In this document: one piece after another, positions 56,668-64,000 of the stretch
Numbering within the stretch: the stretch's first letter is position 1
Layout: the number at the start of each line of letters is the position of its first letter
Source of the DNA: Actinoplanes siamensis
GTDB lineage: Bacteria; Actinomycetota; Actinomycetes; Mycobacteriales; Micromonosporaceae
NCBI RefSeq assembly: GCF_016862395.1
Contig: NZ_BOMW01000045.1
Location: 1-64,000 of the forward strand
Direction of reading: 5' to 3'
Length of the DNA stretch: 64,000 nucleotides
Notes under the pieces: generated by a model
What the model saw: the letters and a program-made list of their open reading frames with translations, nothing else
What the model was told of the DNA's origin: nothing
Database searches by the model: none
Program-made: the position numbers and the translations under genes

Positions 56668-57813
56668 TCAGACCGCAACCCGATTCCACGTTGTCACATG
56701 TACTTCCGCGCTCGACGCCCAGGTGAATTCTTTCGCCCGATCGAAGCCGGCCTTGGCGAGGGTCTGCCGGCGCTGCTCGTCGTGCAGTAGGTCGGCCAGG
56801 TCCTCGGCGATCCGCTCCGGGGCCTCGGTCGTGTAGGCCACCGCGTCGCCGCCGACCTCGGGCAGCGAGAGGCGCGGCGTGGTGAGCACCGGGGTGCCGC
56901 AGGCCATCGCCTCCAGGATGGGCAGGCCGAAACCCTCACCGAACGAGGGATAACACGCGACCAGGGCGCCGCCCAGGAAACCGGGCAGATCGGTGTAGCG
57001 CAGATAACCGGGGCGCAGCAGCCGCAGGCGCGACGGCACCTCGGCGACCGCCCGGTCGATGTCGTCGTCGTGCCCCTGACCACCGGCGATCACCAGGGCC
57101 GGCGGGTGCGGCCAGTCGGCGACCGCGCGGGCCCAGCCGCGGATCAGGTTCGGCACGTTCTTCCGGGGCTCCTTGGCGCCGACGAACGCGACGTAACCGG
57201 AGTCGCCGAGGCCCAGCCGGGCGCGGACCCGGGCCTTCTCCTCCTCGCTGGGCAGGTGGAAGGCGGTCTGGTCGACCCCGTGGTACGCCACGTCGATCCT
57301 GGTGGGGTCGGCGTCGAGCAGCCGGATCAGCTCGTCGCGGGTGGCCTTGCTGGGCACGATCACCCGGGCGGCCCGGCGCAGCGACGTCTTGATCGCGCTG
57401 CGGAAGAACGTCCGCTTGGTGTTGTCGTAGTGCTCCGGCTCGGTGAAGAACGTCGCGTCGTGGACGGTCACCGTGACCGGACAGCTCGCCCGCAGCGGGC
57501 AGGTGTAGAACGGCGAGTGCAGCACCTGGGCGCCGACCTGCTGGGCGAGCAGCGGCAGACCGGTCTGCTCCCAGGCGAGCCGGGCGGGCCGGTGCGCGAT
57601 GGCCGCCGGGCCCGGGATCACCTCGGCGTCCGGGAGCATCCGGCGGTAACGCTCCGCATCCGAACGCTGGGCGACAACGGCCAGGTTCGAACGCTCGGGG
57701 CCCAGCAGCGCAAGGGCGCCGAGCAATCCGTCGACATATCTGCCGACACCACCTCTGTCGGCGGGCACACTAGTGGCGTCGACCAGCACTCGCGGGGGGC
57801 GACCGGGGGTCAC
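56668..57813 (-). CDS. GT4-type glycosyltransferase
   Basis: Predicted 381 residues, GT-B fold. Typical segments are DRGGVGRYVDGLLGAL, VTVHDATFFTEPEHY, VIVPSKATRDELIRLL, FVGAKEPRKNVPNLIRG, and the donor-binding EGFGLPILEAMACGTPVLT. It likely transfers mannose or another hexose in wall or polysaccharide synthesis; its coupling to manC suggests a mannose donor (inference). The GTG at 57813 has AAGGAG seven bases upstream. Upstream it faces TIGR03089 divergently over 204 bases. Confidence 0.93.
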   Translation of the reverse strand: MTPGRPPRVLVDATSVPADRGGVGRYVDGLLGALALLGPERSNLAVVAQRSDAERYRRMLPDAEVIPGPAAIAHRPARLAWEQTGLPLLAQQVGAQVLHSPFYTCPLRASCPVTVTVHDATFFTEPEHYDNTKRTFFRSAIKTSLRRAARVIVPSKATRDELIRLLDADPTRIDVAYHGVDQTAFHLPSEEEKARVRARLGLGDSGYVAFVGAKEPRKNVPNLIRGWARAVADWPHPPALVIAGGQGHDDDIDRAVAEVPSRLRLLRPGYLRYTDLPGFLGGALVACYPSFGEGFGLPILEAMACGTPVLTTPRLSLPEVGGDAVAYTTEAPERIAEDLADLLHDEQRRQTLAKAGFDRAKEFTWASSAEVHVTTWNRVAV

Positions 57814-58017
57814 GAGGCATCTCCTTGGCGTCTCTGACGTACCGATGCTGCGGTGTAACTCGGGCGCCGTGGGTCGGCGGCGTCCACCACGAGCGTACGC
57901 CCGGAAGGCTTCCGGCAAGTGTCCGCGACGCCGGTGGTTGCCTTACGTTGCCGTAATCGAGGCCGGATGGATGCACCGGCACGATCACACAGAGTGACCC
58001 ACCTAGGCTGAAGCACG

Positions 58018-58755
58018 ATGAACACCACTATTCCCCAGGCGTTCGCGGGCTGGGTCCGGCACGATCCGGCCGCGCCCCTGCTGACCTGGTACGACGACGC
58101 CACCGGCGACCGCACCGAGCTCTCCGGCGCGACCCTGGACAACTGGGTGTCCAAGACCGCCAACCTGCTGGTCGACGGCGTGGGCCTGGGGCACGGCGAC
58201 AGCGTCGCCCTGCTGCTGCCGCCGCACTGGCAGACCGCGGCGATCCTGCTCGGCGTGTCGGCCGCCGGCCTCGCCGCCGACCTGGCCGATCTGGGCGGTG
58301 ACCCGCAGCCGGTGGAGGCGCTGTTCACCACCCCGGAGCGGGTCGACCAGGCGGCCGCCTGGGCCACCGCTGACCGGTTCGCGACCGGCCTGCTCCCGCT
58401 GGCCATGCCGCTGCGCGAGCTGCCGGCCGGATATGCGGACTTCGTCACCGAGGTGCGCAACCACGGCGATCACTTCCGCGGCGAGCCGGTCGCGCCGGCC
58501 GACCGGGCGTTCGCCGGCCCGATCGAACTCAGCCACGCGGACGCGCTGGCCGCCGCGGAGGACCGGGCCGCGCAGCTCGGCTTCGGCGCCGGCGACCGGG
58601 TGCTGATCGACGTCGCGATCCACCCGGACCCGGTGGACTGGCTGCTGGCGCCGCTCGTGGTGGGCGCCTCCGCGGTGCTCTGCGCGAACCTGGACGAGAG
58701 CCGGCTGGACGCCCGCGCCACCGCGGAGAAGGTCAGTCTGGTCCTGGCCGTGTGA
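58018..58755 (+). CDS. TIGR03089 family protein (AMP-ligase-like)
   Basis: Predicted 245 residues. It resembles the N-terminal part of adenylate-forming enzymes (ATLDNWVSKTANLLVDGVGLGHGDSVALLLP, WQTAAILLGVSAAGLAADL) but lacks the SGTTG ATP loop and C-terminal lysine domain. This matches TIGR03089, a single-copy actinobacterial family of unknown function (Rv3268). The 3' end overlaps the convergent acetoacetyl-CoA synthetase gene by 23 bases. Confidence 0.88.
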   Translation: MNTTIPQAFAGWVRHDPAAPLLTWYDDATGDRTELSGATLDNWVSKTANLLVDGVGLGHGDSVALLLPPHWQTAAILLGVSAAGLAADLADLGGDPQPVEALFTTPERVDQAAAWATADRFATGLLPLAMPLRELPAGYADFVTEVRNHGDHFRGEPVAPADRAFAGPIELSHADALAAAEDRAAQLGFGAGDRVLIDVAIHPDPVDWLLAPLVVGASAVLCANLDESRLDARATAEKVSLVLAV

Positions 58756-60688
58756 CCGCCCGCTCCCGGGCCAGCTCGGCGAACGCGGTCAGCGACTCCG
58801 GGTTGGCCAGGGCGCCCCGGGCCGCGGCCGACTCCACGGGCGTCCCGGTGAGGATGCGCTTCACCGGGACCTCCAGCTTCTTGGCGGACAGGGTGCGGGG
58901 CACCGCCCGTACCGCGTAGATCTGGTCCGGAACGTGCCGCGGCGACAGCGAGCCGCGCAGCTCCCGCGCGATCTTCGCGCGCAACGCGTCGTCGACCTCG
59001 CCACCGTCCGCCGGGACCACGAAGAGCAGCAGCTCGCCGTTCGGATCGCCGGCCTTGTCCAGGTGCACCACCAGCGCTTCGGCGATCTCCGGCAGGCCCT
59101 CCACCACGGAGTAAAACTCCGAGGTGCCGAGCCGGACGCCGCCCCGGTTCAGGGTGGCGTCCGAGCGGCCGGTGATCACGCAGGCGCCGTCCGCGCCGAT
59201 GGTGATCCAGTCGCCGTGCCGCCAGACGCCGGGGAAGACGCCGAAGTACGCCTCGCGGTAGCGCGAGCCGTCCGGATCGTTCCAGAAGCCGACAGGCATG
59301 CTCGGCATCGGCGCGGTGATCACCAGCTCGCCCAGCTCGCCGACGACCGGCTCGCCCGCCGGGTCGTAGGCCTCGACGCGGGCGCCCAGGCTGCGGCCGG
59401 AGATCACGCCGGCGCGCACCGGGAGCAGCGGTGCGCCGCCGACGAAGCCGGTGCAGACGTCGGTGCCGCCGGACAGCGACAGCAGTTGCAGGTCGCGGCC
59501 GACCGCCTCGTACACCCAGGCGAAGCCCTCCGGCGGTAGCGGCGCGCCAGTCGAACCGACGCCCTTGAGGGTCTTGTCCGGCCGCAGACCGGCCTTGCGG
59601 CAGGCCATCAGGAAGGGCGCCGACGTGCCGAAATACGTGATCCCGGCGGTGTCCACCAGATCCCAGAGGGTGTGCAGGCCCGGCCAGCCCGGGTTGCCGT
59701 CGAACAGCACGATGGCGGCGCCCACCGCGGGGCCGCTGACCAGGTAGTTCCACATCATCCAGCCGGTGGTGGTGAACCAGAAGAACCGGTCGGACGGACC
59801 CAGGTCGTGGTGCAGCGCGAGGATCTTGAGGTGCTCCAGGAGGATGCCGCCGTGTCCGTGCACGATCGGCTTGGGCAGGCCGGTGGTGCCGGAGCTGTAG
59901 AGGACGTAGAGCGGGTGGTCGAAGGGGACCGGCTCGAAGGCGAGCTCGTCCGGGCCGGTCAGCTCGGAGAAATCCTCCTCCTCCGCCAGATGGCCGATGG
60001 TGATGACGTGCTCGACCGACGGCAACGACGCACGGATCTTCTCGACCTCGGCACGCCTGTCGACGGACTTGTCCCCGTATCGGTAGCCGTCGACCGCGAC
60101 CAGCACCTTCGGCTCGATCTGGCTCCAGCGGTCGATCACGCTGCGCGACCCGAACTCCGGCGCACAGGACGAGAAGATCGCGCCGAGGCTCGCGGTGGCC
60201 AGCATCAGCGCGTACGTCTCCGGGATGTTCGGCGCGTAGGCCGCGACCCGGTCGCCCCTGCCGACTCCGCGGGCTTTCAGCCCGGCACGCACGCGCCGCA
60301 CCTGCTCCCGCAACTGCCGCGCGGTCCAGGTGATCGCCTCGCGGGATTGGGAGTACGCCAGCACGGCCGGCTCGTCGTCCCCGATCCCGGGCATGCGCAG
60401 CACGTTCTCCGCGTAGTTGAGCGTGGCGCCGGGGAACCACCGCACCCCGGGCATCTCCGCGCCGTCGAGCACCGCGGCCGGCGGGTCGTGCGCGACGACG
60501 TCGAAGTACTCCCAGATCGAACCCCAGAACCCGGAGAGATCGGTGACCGACCACTCCCACAGGGCGGCGTAGTCCGCGAACGTCAGCCCGCGCTCCCGCT
60601 CCAGCCAAGCCAGATAGTCGCCGATCCGCGAGGTCTGCCGGGCATCCGCCGGCGGCTCCCAGAGGACTGTGCCCGTCGTCACCGTCAT
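58733..60688 (-). CDS. Acetoacetyl-CoA synthetase (acetoacetate-CoA ligase)
   Basis: Predicted 651 residues. ATP loop YSSGTTGLPKPIVHGHGG, core GVGSTGAPLPPEG, and catalytic Lys in RTLSAKKLEVPVKRIL are present; the N-terminus WFPGATLNYAENVLR is typical of the acetoacetate subfamily of acyl-CoA synthetases. It makes acetoacetyl-CoA with ATP in ketone-body or polyhydroxybutyrate-type metabolism. The ATG at 60688 is preferred to a GTG six bases upstream. It follows a thioesterase gene by 16 bases. Confidence 0.92.
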   Translation of the reverse strand: MTVTTGTVLWEPPADARQTSRIGDYLAWLERERGLTFADYAALWEWSVTDLSGFWGSIWEYFDVVAHDPPAAVLDGAEMPGVRWFPGATLNYAENVLRMPGIGDDEPAVLAYSQSREAITWTARQLREQVRRVRAGLKARGVGRGDRVAAYAPNIPETYALMLATASLGAIFSSCAPEFGSRSVIDRWSQIEPKVLVAVDGYRYGDKSVDRRAEVEKIRASLPSVEHVITIGHLAEEEDFSELTGPDELAFEPVPFDHPLYVLYSSGTTGLPKPIVHGHGGILLEHLKILALHHDLGPSDRFFWFTTTGWMMWNYLVSGPAVGAAIVLFDGNPGWPGLHTLWDLVDTAGITYFGTSAPFLMACRKAGLRPDKTLKGVGSTGAPLPPEGFAWVYEAVGRDLQLLSLSGGTDVCTGFVGGAPLLPVRAGVISGRSLGARVEAYDPAGEPVVGELGELVITAPMPSMPVGFWNDPDGSRYREAYFGVFPGVWRHGDWITIGADGACVITGRSDATLNRGGVRLGTSEFYSVVEGLPEIAEALVVHLDKAGDPNGELLLFVVPADGGEVDDALRAKIARELRGSLSPRHVPDQIYAVRAVPRTLSAKKLEVPVKRILTGTPVESAAARGALANPESLTAFAELARERAVTRPGPD

Positions 60689-60704
60689 GCGCACACCCTA
60701 ACGT

Positions 60705-61208
60705 TCATTCAGCCCGAGCCTTCTGGATGGCCGCGCGGCGGGCCAGCCGATGGTCACGGCGGATCAAAGCCTCCTTGAACCGGCGCCTGTCGTCCATGTC
60801 GTCCGGCAACACAGGAGGGACCGGACGGGGGTTGCCGGCCACATCGACAGCGACGAAGACCAGGTAGGCGGTGGCCACCCGGATCGGGTCGCCGACCGCG
60901 TCCCAGCGCTCCCCGGTCACCTTGACGCCGACCTCCATGGAGCTCGTGCCGGTCCAGTTCACCTGCGCGTACGCGTGCACCAGGTCGCCCACCCGGACCG
61001 GCTCCAGGAACACGATCTCGTCGATCGCCGCGGTGACCGCGGTCCCCCCGCTGTGCCGTGCCGCCGCCGCGCCGGCCACGTCGTCGACGAACTTCATCAG
61101 CACGCCGCCGTGCACCGTCCCGTACAGGTTCACGTCCACCGCAGTCATGATCTTGCTGAGCGTGACGCGGCTGTGCGCGGTCGGTCGCCCCGGGAGTTGT
61201 TCATCCAT
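60705..61208 (-). CDS. Acyl-CoA thioesterase (hotdog, YciA/ACOT7-like)
   Basis: Predicted 167 residues. The hotdog signature is NLYGTVHGGVLMKFVDDVAG with the catalytic Asp and His-Gly-Gly, then the strand TAAIDEIVFLEPVRVGDLVHAYAQV. It hydrolyses acyl-CoAs, often acetoacetyl-, short- or medium-chain. Co-transcription with acetoacetyl-CoA synthetase is indicated by the 16-base gap, so a shared acyl-CoA pool is likely. Confidence 0.92.
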   Translation of the reverse strand: MDEQLPGRPTAHSRVTLSKIMTAVDVNLYGTVHGGVLMKFVDDVAGAAAARHSGGTAVTAAIDEIVFLEPVRVGDLVHAYAQVNWTGTSSMEVGVKVTGERWDAVGDPIRVATAYLVFVAVDVAGNPRPVPPVLPDDMDDRRRFKEALIRRDHRLARRAAIQKARAE

Positions 61209-61267
61209 ATCGGCACCCTACGACGCGTTTGGCGGGAGATTGCCGTCGCGAGGTACCGTGCCGGATC

Positions 61268-62275
61268 ATGCGCCACCTCCGGTCGATCTTGTACGCCTTG
61301 GTCCTCGCTCCCGCCGTCTGGGTCCTCGCCGGCGTCGGCTTCACCCACGACCTGACCAGCCGCGGGCGGGACTTCTTCGCGGCCGAGTCGCTGAGCGGCC
61401 TGCTGCTGCTCCTCTTCGCCGGGATCCTCTACGCGATCATGACGTTCTCCCCGATCTCGCCGCTCGGCCCGGCCATCGCCGGCGCGGCGTTCCTCGGGGT
61501 GACGTACTGGGCGTGGAGCGCTCCGGAGTCGTACGCCGGGGTCTGGCCGGCGGACGTGGTGAAGGACGGCTTCGACCTGAGCCGGCCCGGCTACGGCCTG
61601 GCCGCGCTGCTCGCGGTGCCGCTGCTGGGCACGATGCTGAGCGCCCGCCGGTGGGCGCGCTACGAGCCGCCGGTGCTGCCGATCATCGGCGAGATCGGGC
61701 GCTTCCGCGGGTCGGCGAAGGTGGCCGGGGTCTCGGTGGCCGCCGCGGAGACCACGGTGCTGCGGACCGCGCAGACGCCGAGGCGGCCCGCGGACGCGAC
61801 GGTCGCCATGCCGCCGGCCGCGCCCGCCGCTCCGGCGGCGCCTGCCACCTCCACCGTGCCCAGCACCTCCGCGGCGCCTGCCTCCTCCGCGGCGTCCACC
61901 GCTCCTGCGGCTTCGGAAGACGCGACCGTGGCGCTGCCCGCTACACCGAAGGCGAGCGCCGCGCCGGCTGCCGGCGAGAAGAAGCCGGCCTCCGCGCTCG
62001 GCGCCGTCTCGCAGGACACCACCACGCTGCTGCCGGTGACCCGAACCGACACCACGGCGCCGGCCGAATCGAATAAATCCGGTATTACCGCTAATTCGAC
62101 TATTGCCGCGACGGACGAGAAGACCGTCTCCCAGCCGGCCGGCTCGGCCGGGGACGGCGACGGGCCGGTCGCCGTGACGCTCCCGGCGAAGAACCCGGAC
62201 GACGAAGCGACAGAGGTGCTGCACGGCCTGGTCACCCCGCCCGGCGAGCAGGCCGAGGTGGCCAAGCTGCCCTGA
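61268..62275 (+). CDS. Membrane protein with Ala/Pro/Thr-rich tail
   Basis: Predicted 335 residues. About four N-terminal membrane helices (SILYALVLAPAVWVLAGVGF, LSGLLLLLFAGILYAIMTF, LGPAIAGAAFLGVTYWAWS, LAALLAVPLLGTML), then 190 residues of disordered Ala/Pro/Thr/Ser-rich tail with repeated TTVL or ATVALP patches that could be phosphorylated. A short AT-richer patch at 62067-62109 differs in codon use from the rest. Family unrecognised. Divergent from the thioesterase. Confidence 0.85.
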   Translation: MRHLRSILYALVLAPAVWVLAGVGFTHDLTSRGRDFFAAESLSGLLLLLFAGILYAIMTFSPISPLGPAIAGAAFLGVTYWAWSAPESYAGVWPADVVKDGFDLSRPGYGLAALLAVPLLGTMLSARRWARYEPPVLPIIGEIGRFRGSAKVAGVSVAAAETTVLRTAQTPRRPADATVAMPPAAPAAPAAPATSTVPSTSAAPASSAASTAPAASEDATVALPATPKASAAPAAGEKKPASALGAVSQDTTTLLPVTRTDTTAPAESNKSGITANSTIAATDEKTVSQPAGSAGDGDGPVAVTLPAKNPDDEATEVLHGLVTPPGEQAEVAKLP

Positions 62276-62358
62276 GCCGGGCGGGGATCACCGACGGACC
62301 CCGCACGCCCAGCCGGCTCAGCGCGGCCGGCTGCCGGGGGTGTGCCTGGTGGAAGCGA

Positions 62359-62397
62359 CGCTGCCGGAGACGCGCTTGTGGCGCGGCTCCGGCAGCG
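62359..62397. terminator. Bidirectional hairpin between convergent genes
   Basis: CGCTGCCGGAG and CTCCGGCAGCG pair perfectly with an inner GCGC/GCGC stem. It lies 84 bases after the membrane gene and 17 before the GH30 gene's stop, and so probably terminates both. Confidence 0.7.
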
Positions 62398-62413
62398 TTG
62401 CGGACGACCGCCC

Positions 62414-64000
62414 CTACTCGGTCAGCCGCAGGTAGTCCAGATTGAACCCACCCGTCTCACAGTAAACCGTGAGTGCCTGATCACCATCGGCCAGCGGGAC
62501 CGGGACGTCCACCGATTGGTACGCCGCCCATCCCCCGGTGTCCGGAACCGACACCGTGCCGAGCACGGTGCCGGCGGCGTCCCGGACCGAGATCGCGCCG
62601 GTCGCGGGCGCTCCGCTGCCGTTGGCCACCCGCAGCTCCAGCCGGTGCGCGCCGGCCGGGACGTCGAAGCGGTAGGTCAGCCAGTTCCCGGCCGCGGTCC
62701 AGCCGATGTTGCGCCCGCCGCTGGCCGACGCGTTGCTCTCGACGAAGTTCGCGCCGCCCTCGGTCCAGCCGTGCTGGGCGGTGTACCCCTCGGCCTCCAC
62801 GATCGCGCCGACCGGCGCCCCGTGCGGCAGGACAGTCACGTGCACCGTCGTCTCCGCGTGCGCCTTGCCGTCGGTGACCGAGACCGTCAGGTCCTGCGAC
62901 CCGGGCACGACCGGGGACAGCGTGATCTCGCCGGTGTCCGCGTCGAGGCGGGCGCCGGCCGGCAGGTCGACGGCGTAGTAGGACAGCCTGTCGCGGTCCG
63001 GGTCGGTGGCCCGCAGCCGGACCCGGGTGGTGCCGTACTGGTCGGCGACCACATCGGGCACGCGGGCCAGGCGCGGGGCGTGGTTGTGGCGCGCGTCGGG
63101 CTTCCTGGCGGTCCACCGATAGGTGGCGTACGCCCGGGCCGGCACCGCGGACACGAACGAGCCGTCCCCGGCCACCACCCGCACGCTGGTCGCCGTCGCG
63201 TTGCTGTTGCCGAGCACCGCCACGTAGTCGTCCCCGTCGCGGAACACCACGCTGCTCACCCCGTGGTCGGCGGCGCCGGATCCGACGCGCACGTGCTCCG
63301 GCGTCAGGTACCTGGCGAACTGTCCGAGCGGGCCCAGCTCGTCCCGTACCGTGAAGGTCCGGGTGTCGGTGTCGACCTTGACGAGCCGATCGGGCCACTT
63401 GCTTGTCCGGGCCACCTCGTCCCAGTCCACGTCATTGTCGCGCTCGCCGGTCCAGTGCAGCGTGCCACCGTCCTGGTCGGTGGTCTGCGCCCAGAGCACG
63501 TAGCTGCTGGCGTCCAGCCGGAAGTAGGAGAGCACCGTCGACGGCGAGAGATCGCTGGTCTCGGTCATGTGCACCGGCTTGCCGGTCTGCCGGTAGGCGT
63601 CGCGCATCACCGCCGGGTCGCCCCAGTACGGGTGGAACGCGATCGCGTCGGCGGCCGCCGCGGCCTTCGGGTCGTTCAGGATCCGGTGGTAGTTCTTGGT
63701 GGCGGTGCTGTTCGGGTCGCGCCAGTCCCAGAAGTTGAAGTCGTGCACGTAGAGGTCGGTGCGCAGCCCGGCCGAGCGGAACTCCCGCTTGATCGCGACG
63801 GACAGCTTCTGCTGCTGCTCGACGCTGATGTCCATGGCCGGGTAGACGACGTCCATGCCGGGCTCGTTGAGCAGCGTGATCGCGTCGACCCGGATGCCGT
63901 GCCGGGCGTACGCCTGCAGGTACTTGACGTAGTACCGGGCGAACACGTCGATGCAGTCGTCGCGCAGCTTGCCGGCCTGGTAGTAGTCGGTCGTGCTGCC
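62414..64000 (-). CDS. GH30-type glycosidase with cadherin/He_PIG-like and CBM6 domains (5' end outside window)
   Basis: The visible 528 residues are the C-terminal part; the frame stays open to base 64000. The catalytic barrel carries acid/base AITLLNEPGMD and the nucleophile PVHMTETSD, with Trp-rich surroundings, as in GH30 (glucosylceramidase/xylanase-like). A beta-sandwich region (YGTTRVRLRATDPDRDRLSYYAVDLPAG) with dystroglycan-type cadherin features follows, and residues 400 to the end are a CBM6 (VEAEGYTAQHGWTEGG, NIGWTAAGNWLTYRFDVPAG, FNLDYLRL). It should be secreted and act on plant or fungal glycans. Confidence 0.88.
   Translation of the reverse strand, partial: GSTTDYYQAGKLRDDCIDVFARYYVKYLQAYARHGIRVDAITLLNEPGMDVVYPAMDISVEQQQKLSVAIKREFRSAGLRTDLYVHDFNFWDWRDPNSTATKNYHRILNDPKAAAAADAIAFHPYWGDPAVMRDAYRQTGKPVHMTETSDLSPSTVLSYFRLDASSYVLWAQTTDQDGGTLHWTGERDNDVDWDEVARTSKWPDRLVKVDTDTRTFTVRDELGPLGQFARYLTPEHVRVGSGAADHGVSSVVFRDGDDYVAVLGNSNATATSVRVVAGDGSFVSAVPARAYATYRWTARKPDARHNHAPRLARVPDVVADQYGTTRVRLRATDPDRDRLSYYAVDLPAGARLDADTGEITLSPVVPGSQDLTVSVTDGKAHAETTVHVTVLPHGAPVGAIVEAEGYTAQHGWTEGGANFVESNASASGGRNIGWTAAGNWLTYRFDVPAGAHRLELRVANGSGAPATGAISVRDAAGTVLGTVSVPDTGGWAAYQSVDVPVPLADGDQALTVYCETGGFNLDYLRLTE

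Overview
The window is very GC-rich chromosomal DNA with short intergenic gaps, many GTG starts and many 1-4 base start/stop overlaps. The gene content points to an actinobacterium: WhiB-type iron-sulfur regulator, MtrA-MtrB-LpqB, F420 biosynthesis, a Scr1/DUF397 pair, DUF3499, TIGR03089 and a hicBA pair. No mycolic-acid genes are seen. Secreted or anchored carbohydrate-binding proteins (CBM2, GH30-CBM6) suggest Micromonosporaceae, for example an Actinoplanes-like organism; that placement is inference. Much of the gene order from about 22 to 58 kb follows the actinobacterial core block that in Mycobacterium tuberculosis runs roughly from Rv3235 and secA1 to Rv3268.

Layout. 1-2.4 kb: apparent end of a decayed integrative element (XRE regulator with direct repeats in front, three overlapping small ORFs, integrase fragment) abutting tRNA-Ala(GGC). 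2.5-4 kb: YqgE and an MTA-phosphorylase-like enzyme. 4.1-9.2 kb: meaB, mutB and mutA, translationally coupled, for methylmalonyl-CoA mutase. 9.4-12.4 kb: pntA-pntB transhydrogenase. 12.6-19.9 kb: hicB-hicA toxin-antitoxin facing tmRNA, then (reverse strand) PadR, prfB, ftsE, ftsX, an M23 peptidase, smpB, a CBM2 protein and ssrA. 20-26.5 kb: membrane protein, small HTH protein, Rv3235-like protein and secA. 26.7-33.7 kb: double GNAT, hpf, comF-like, lpqB, mtrB, mtrA. 33.8-36 kb: DUF397/Scr1-type pair and about 1 kb without a convincing gene. 36-41.8 kb: sugar-phosphate operon manB, Trm112-like, SIS isomerase, CDF transporter, manA; then endonuclease V. 41.9-45.1 kb: GAF/winged-helix regulator, aldehyde dehydrogenase, DUF779. 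45.1-48.6 kb: GNAT, polysaccharide deacetylase, DUF3499, degenerate metallopeptidase-family protein, whiB2-like. 49.4-55.5 kb: F420 genes fbiC, fbiA, fbiB plus a Nudix gene. 55.5-57.8 kb: manC and a glycosyltransferase. 58-64 kb: TIGR03089, acetoacetyl-CoA synthetase, thioesterase, membrane protein, and a GH30-type glycosidase cut by the window end.

Themes. manA, manB, manC and the glycosyltransferase form a GDP-mannose supply and use route. ftsE/ftsX with an M23 coiled-coil peptidase form a division and cell-wall unit. smpB and ssrA form trans-translation, with an mRNA-interferase pair next door. fbiC, fbiA and fbiB cover most of F420 biosynthesis, but FbiB lacks the long C-terminal reductase domain known from mycobacteria. 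I do not see a clearly new multi-gene defence or biosynthetic system. The best leads are the element remnant at tRNA-Ala, hicBA next to ssrA, the GAF-winged-helix regulator with ALDH-DUF779, the shortened FbiB, and the zinc-motif loss in the metallopeptidase-family protein.
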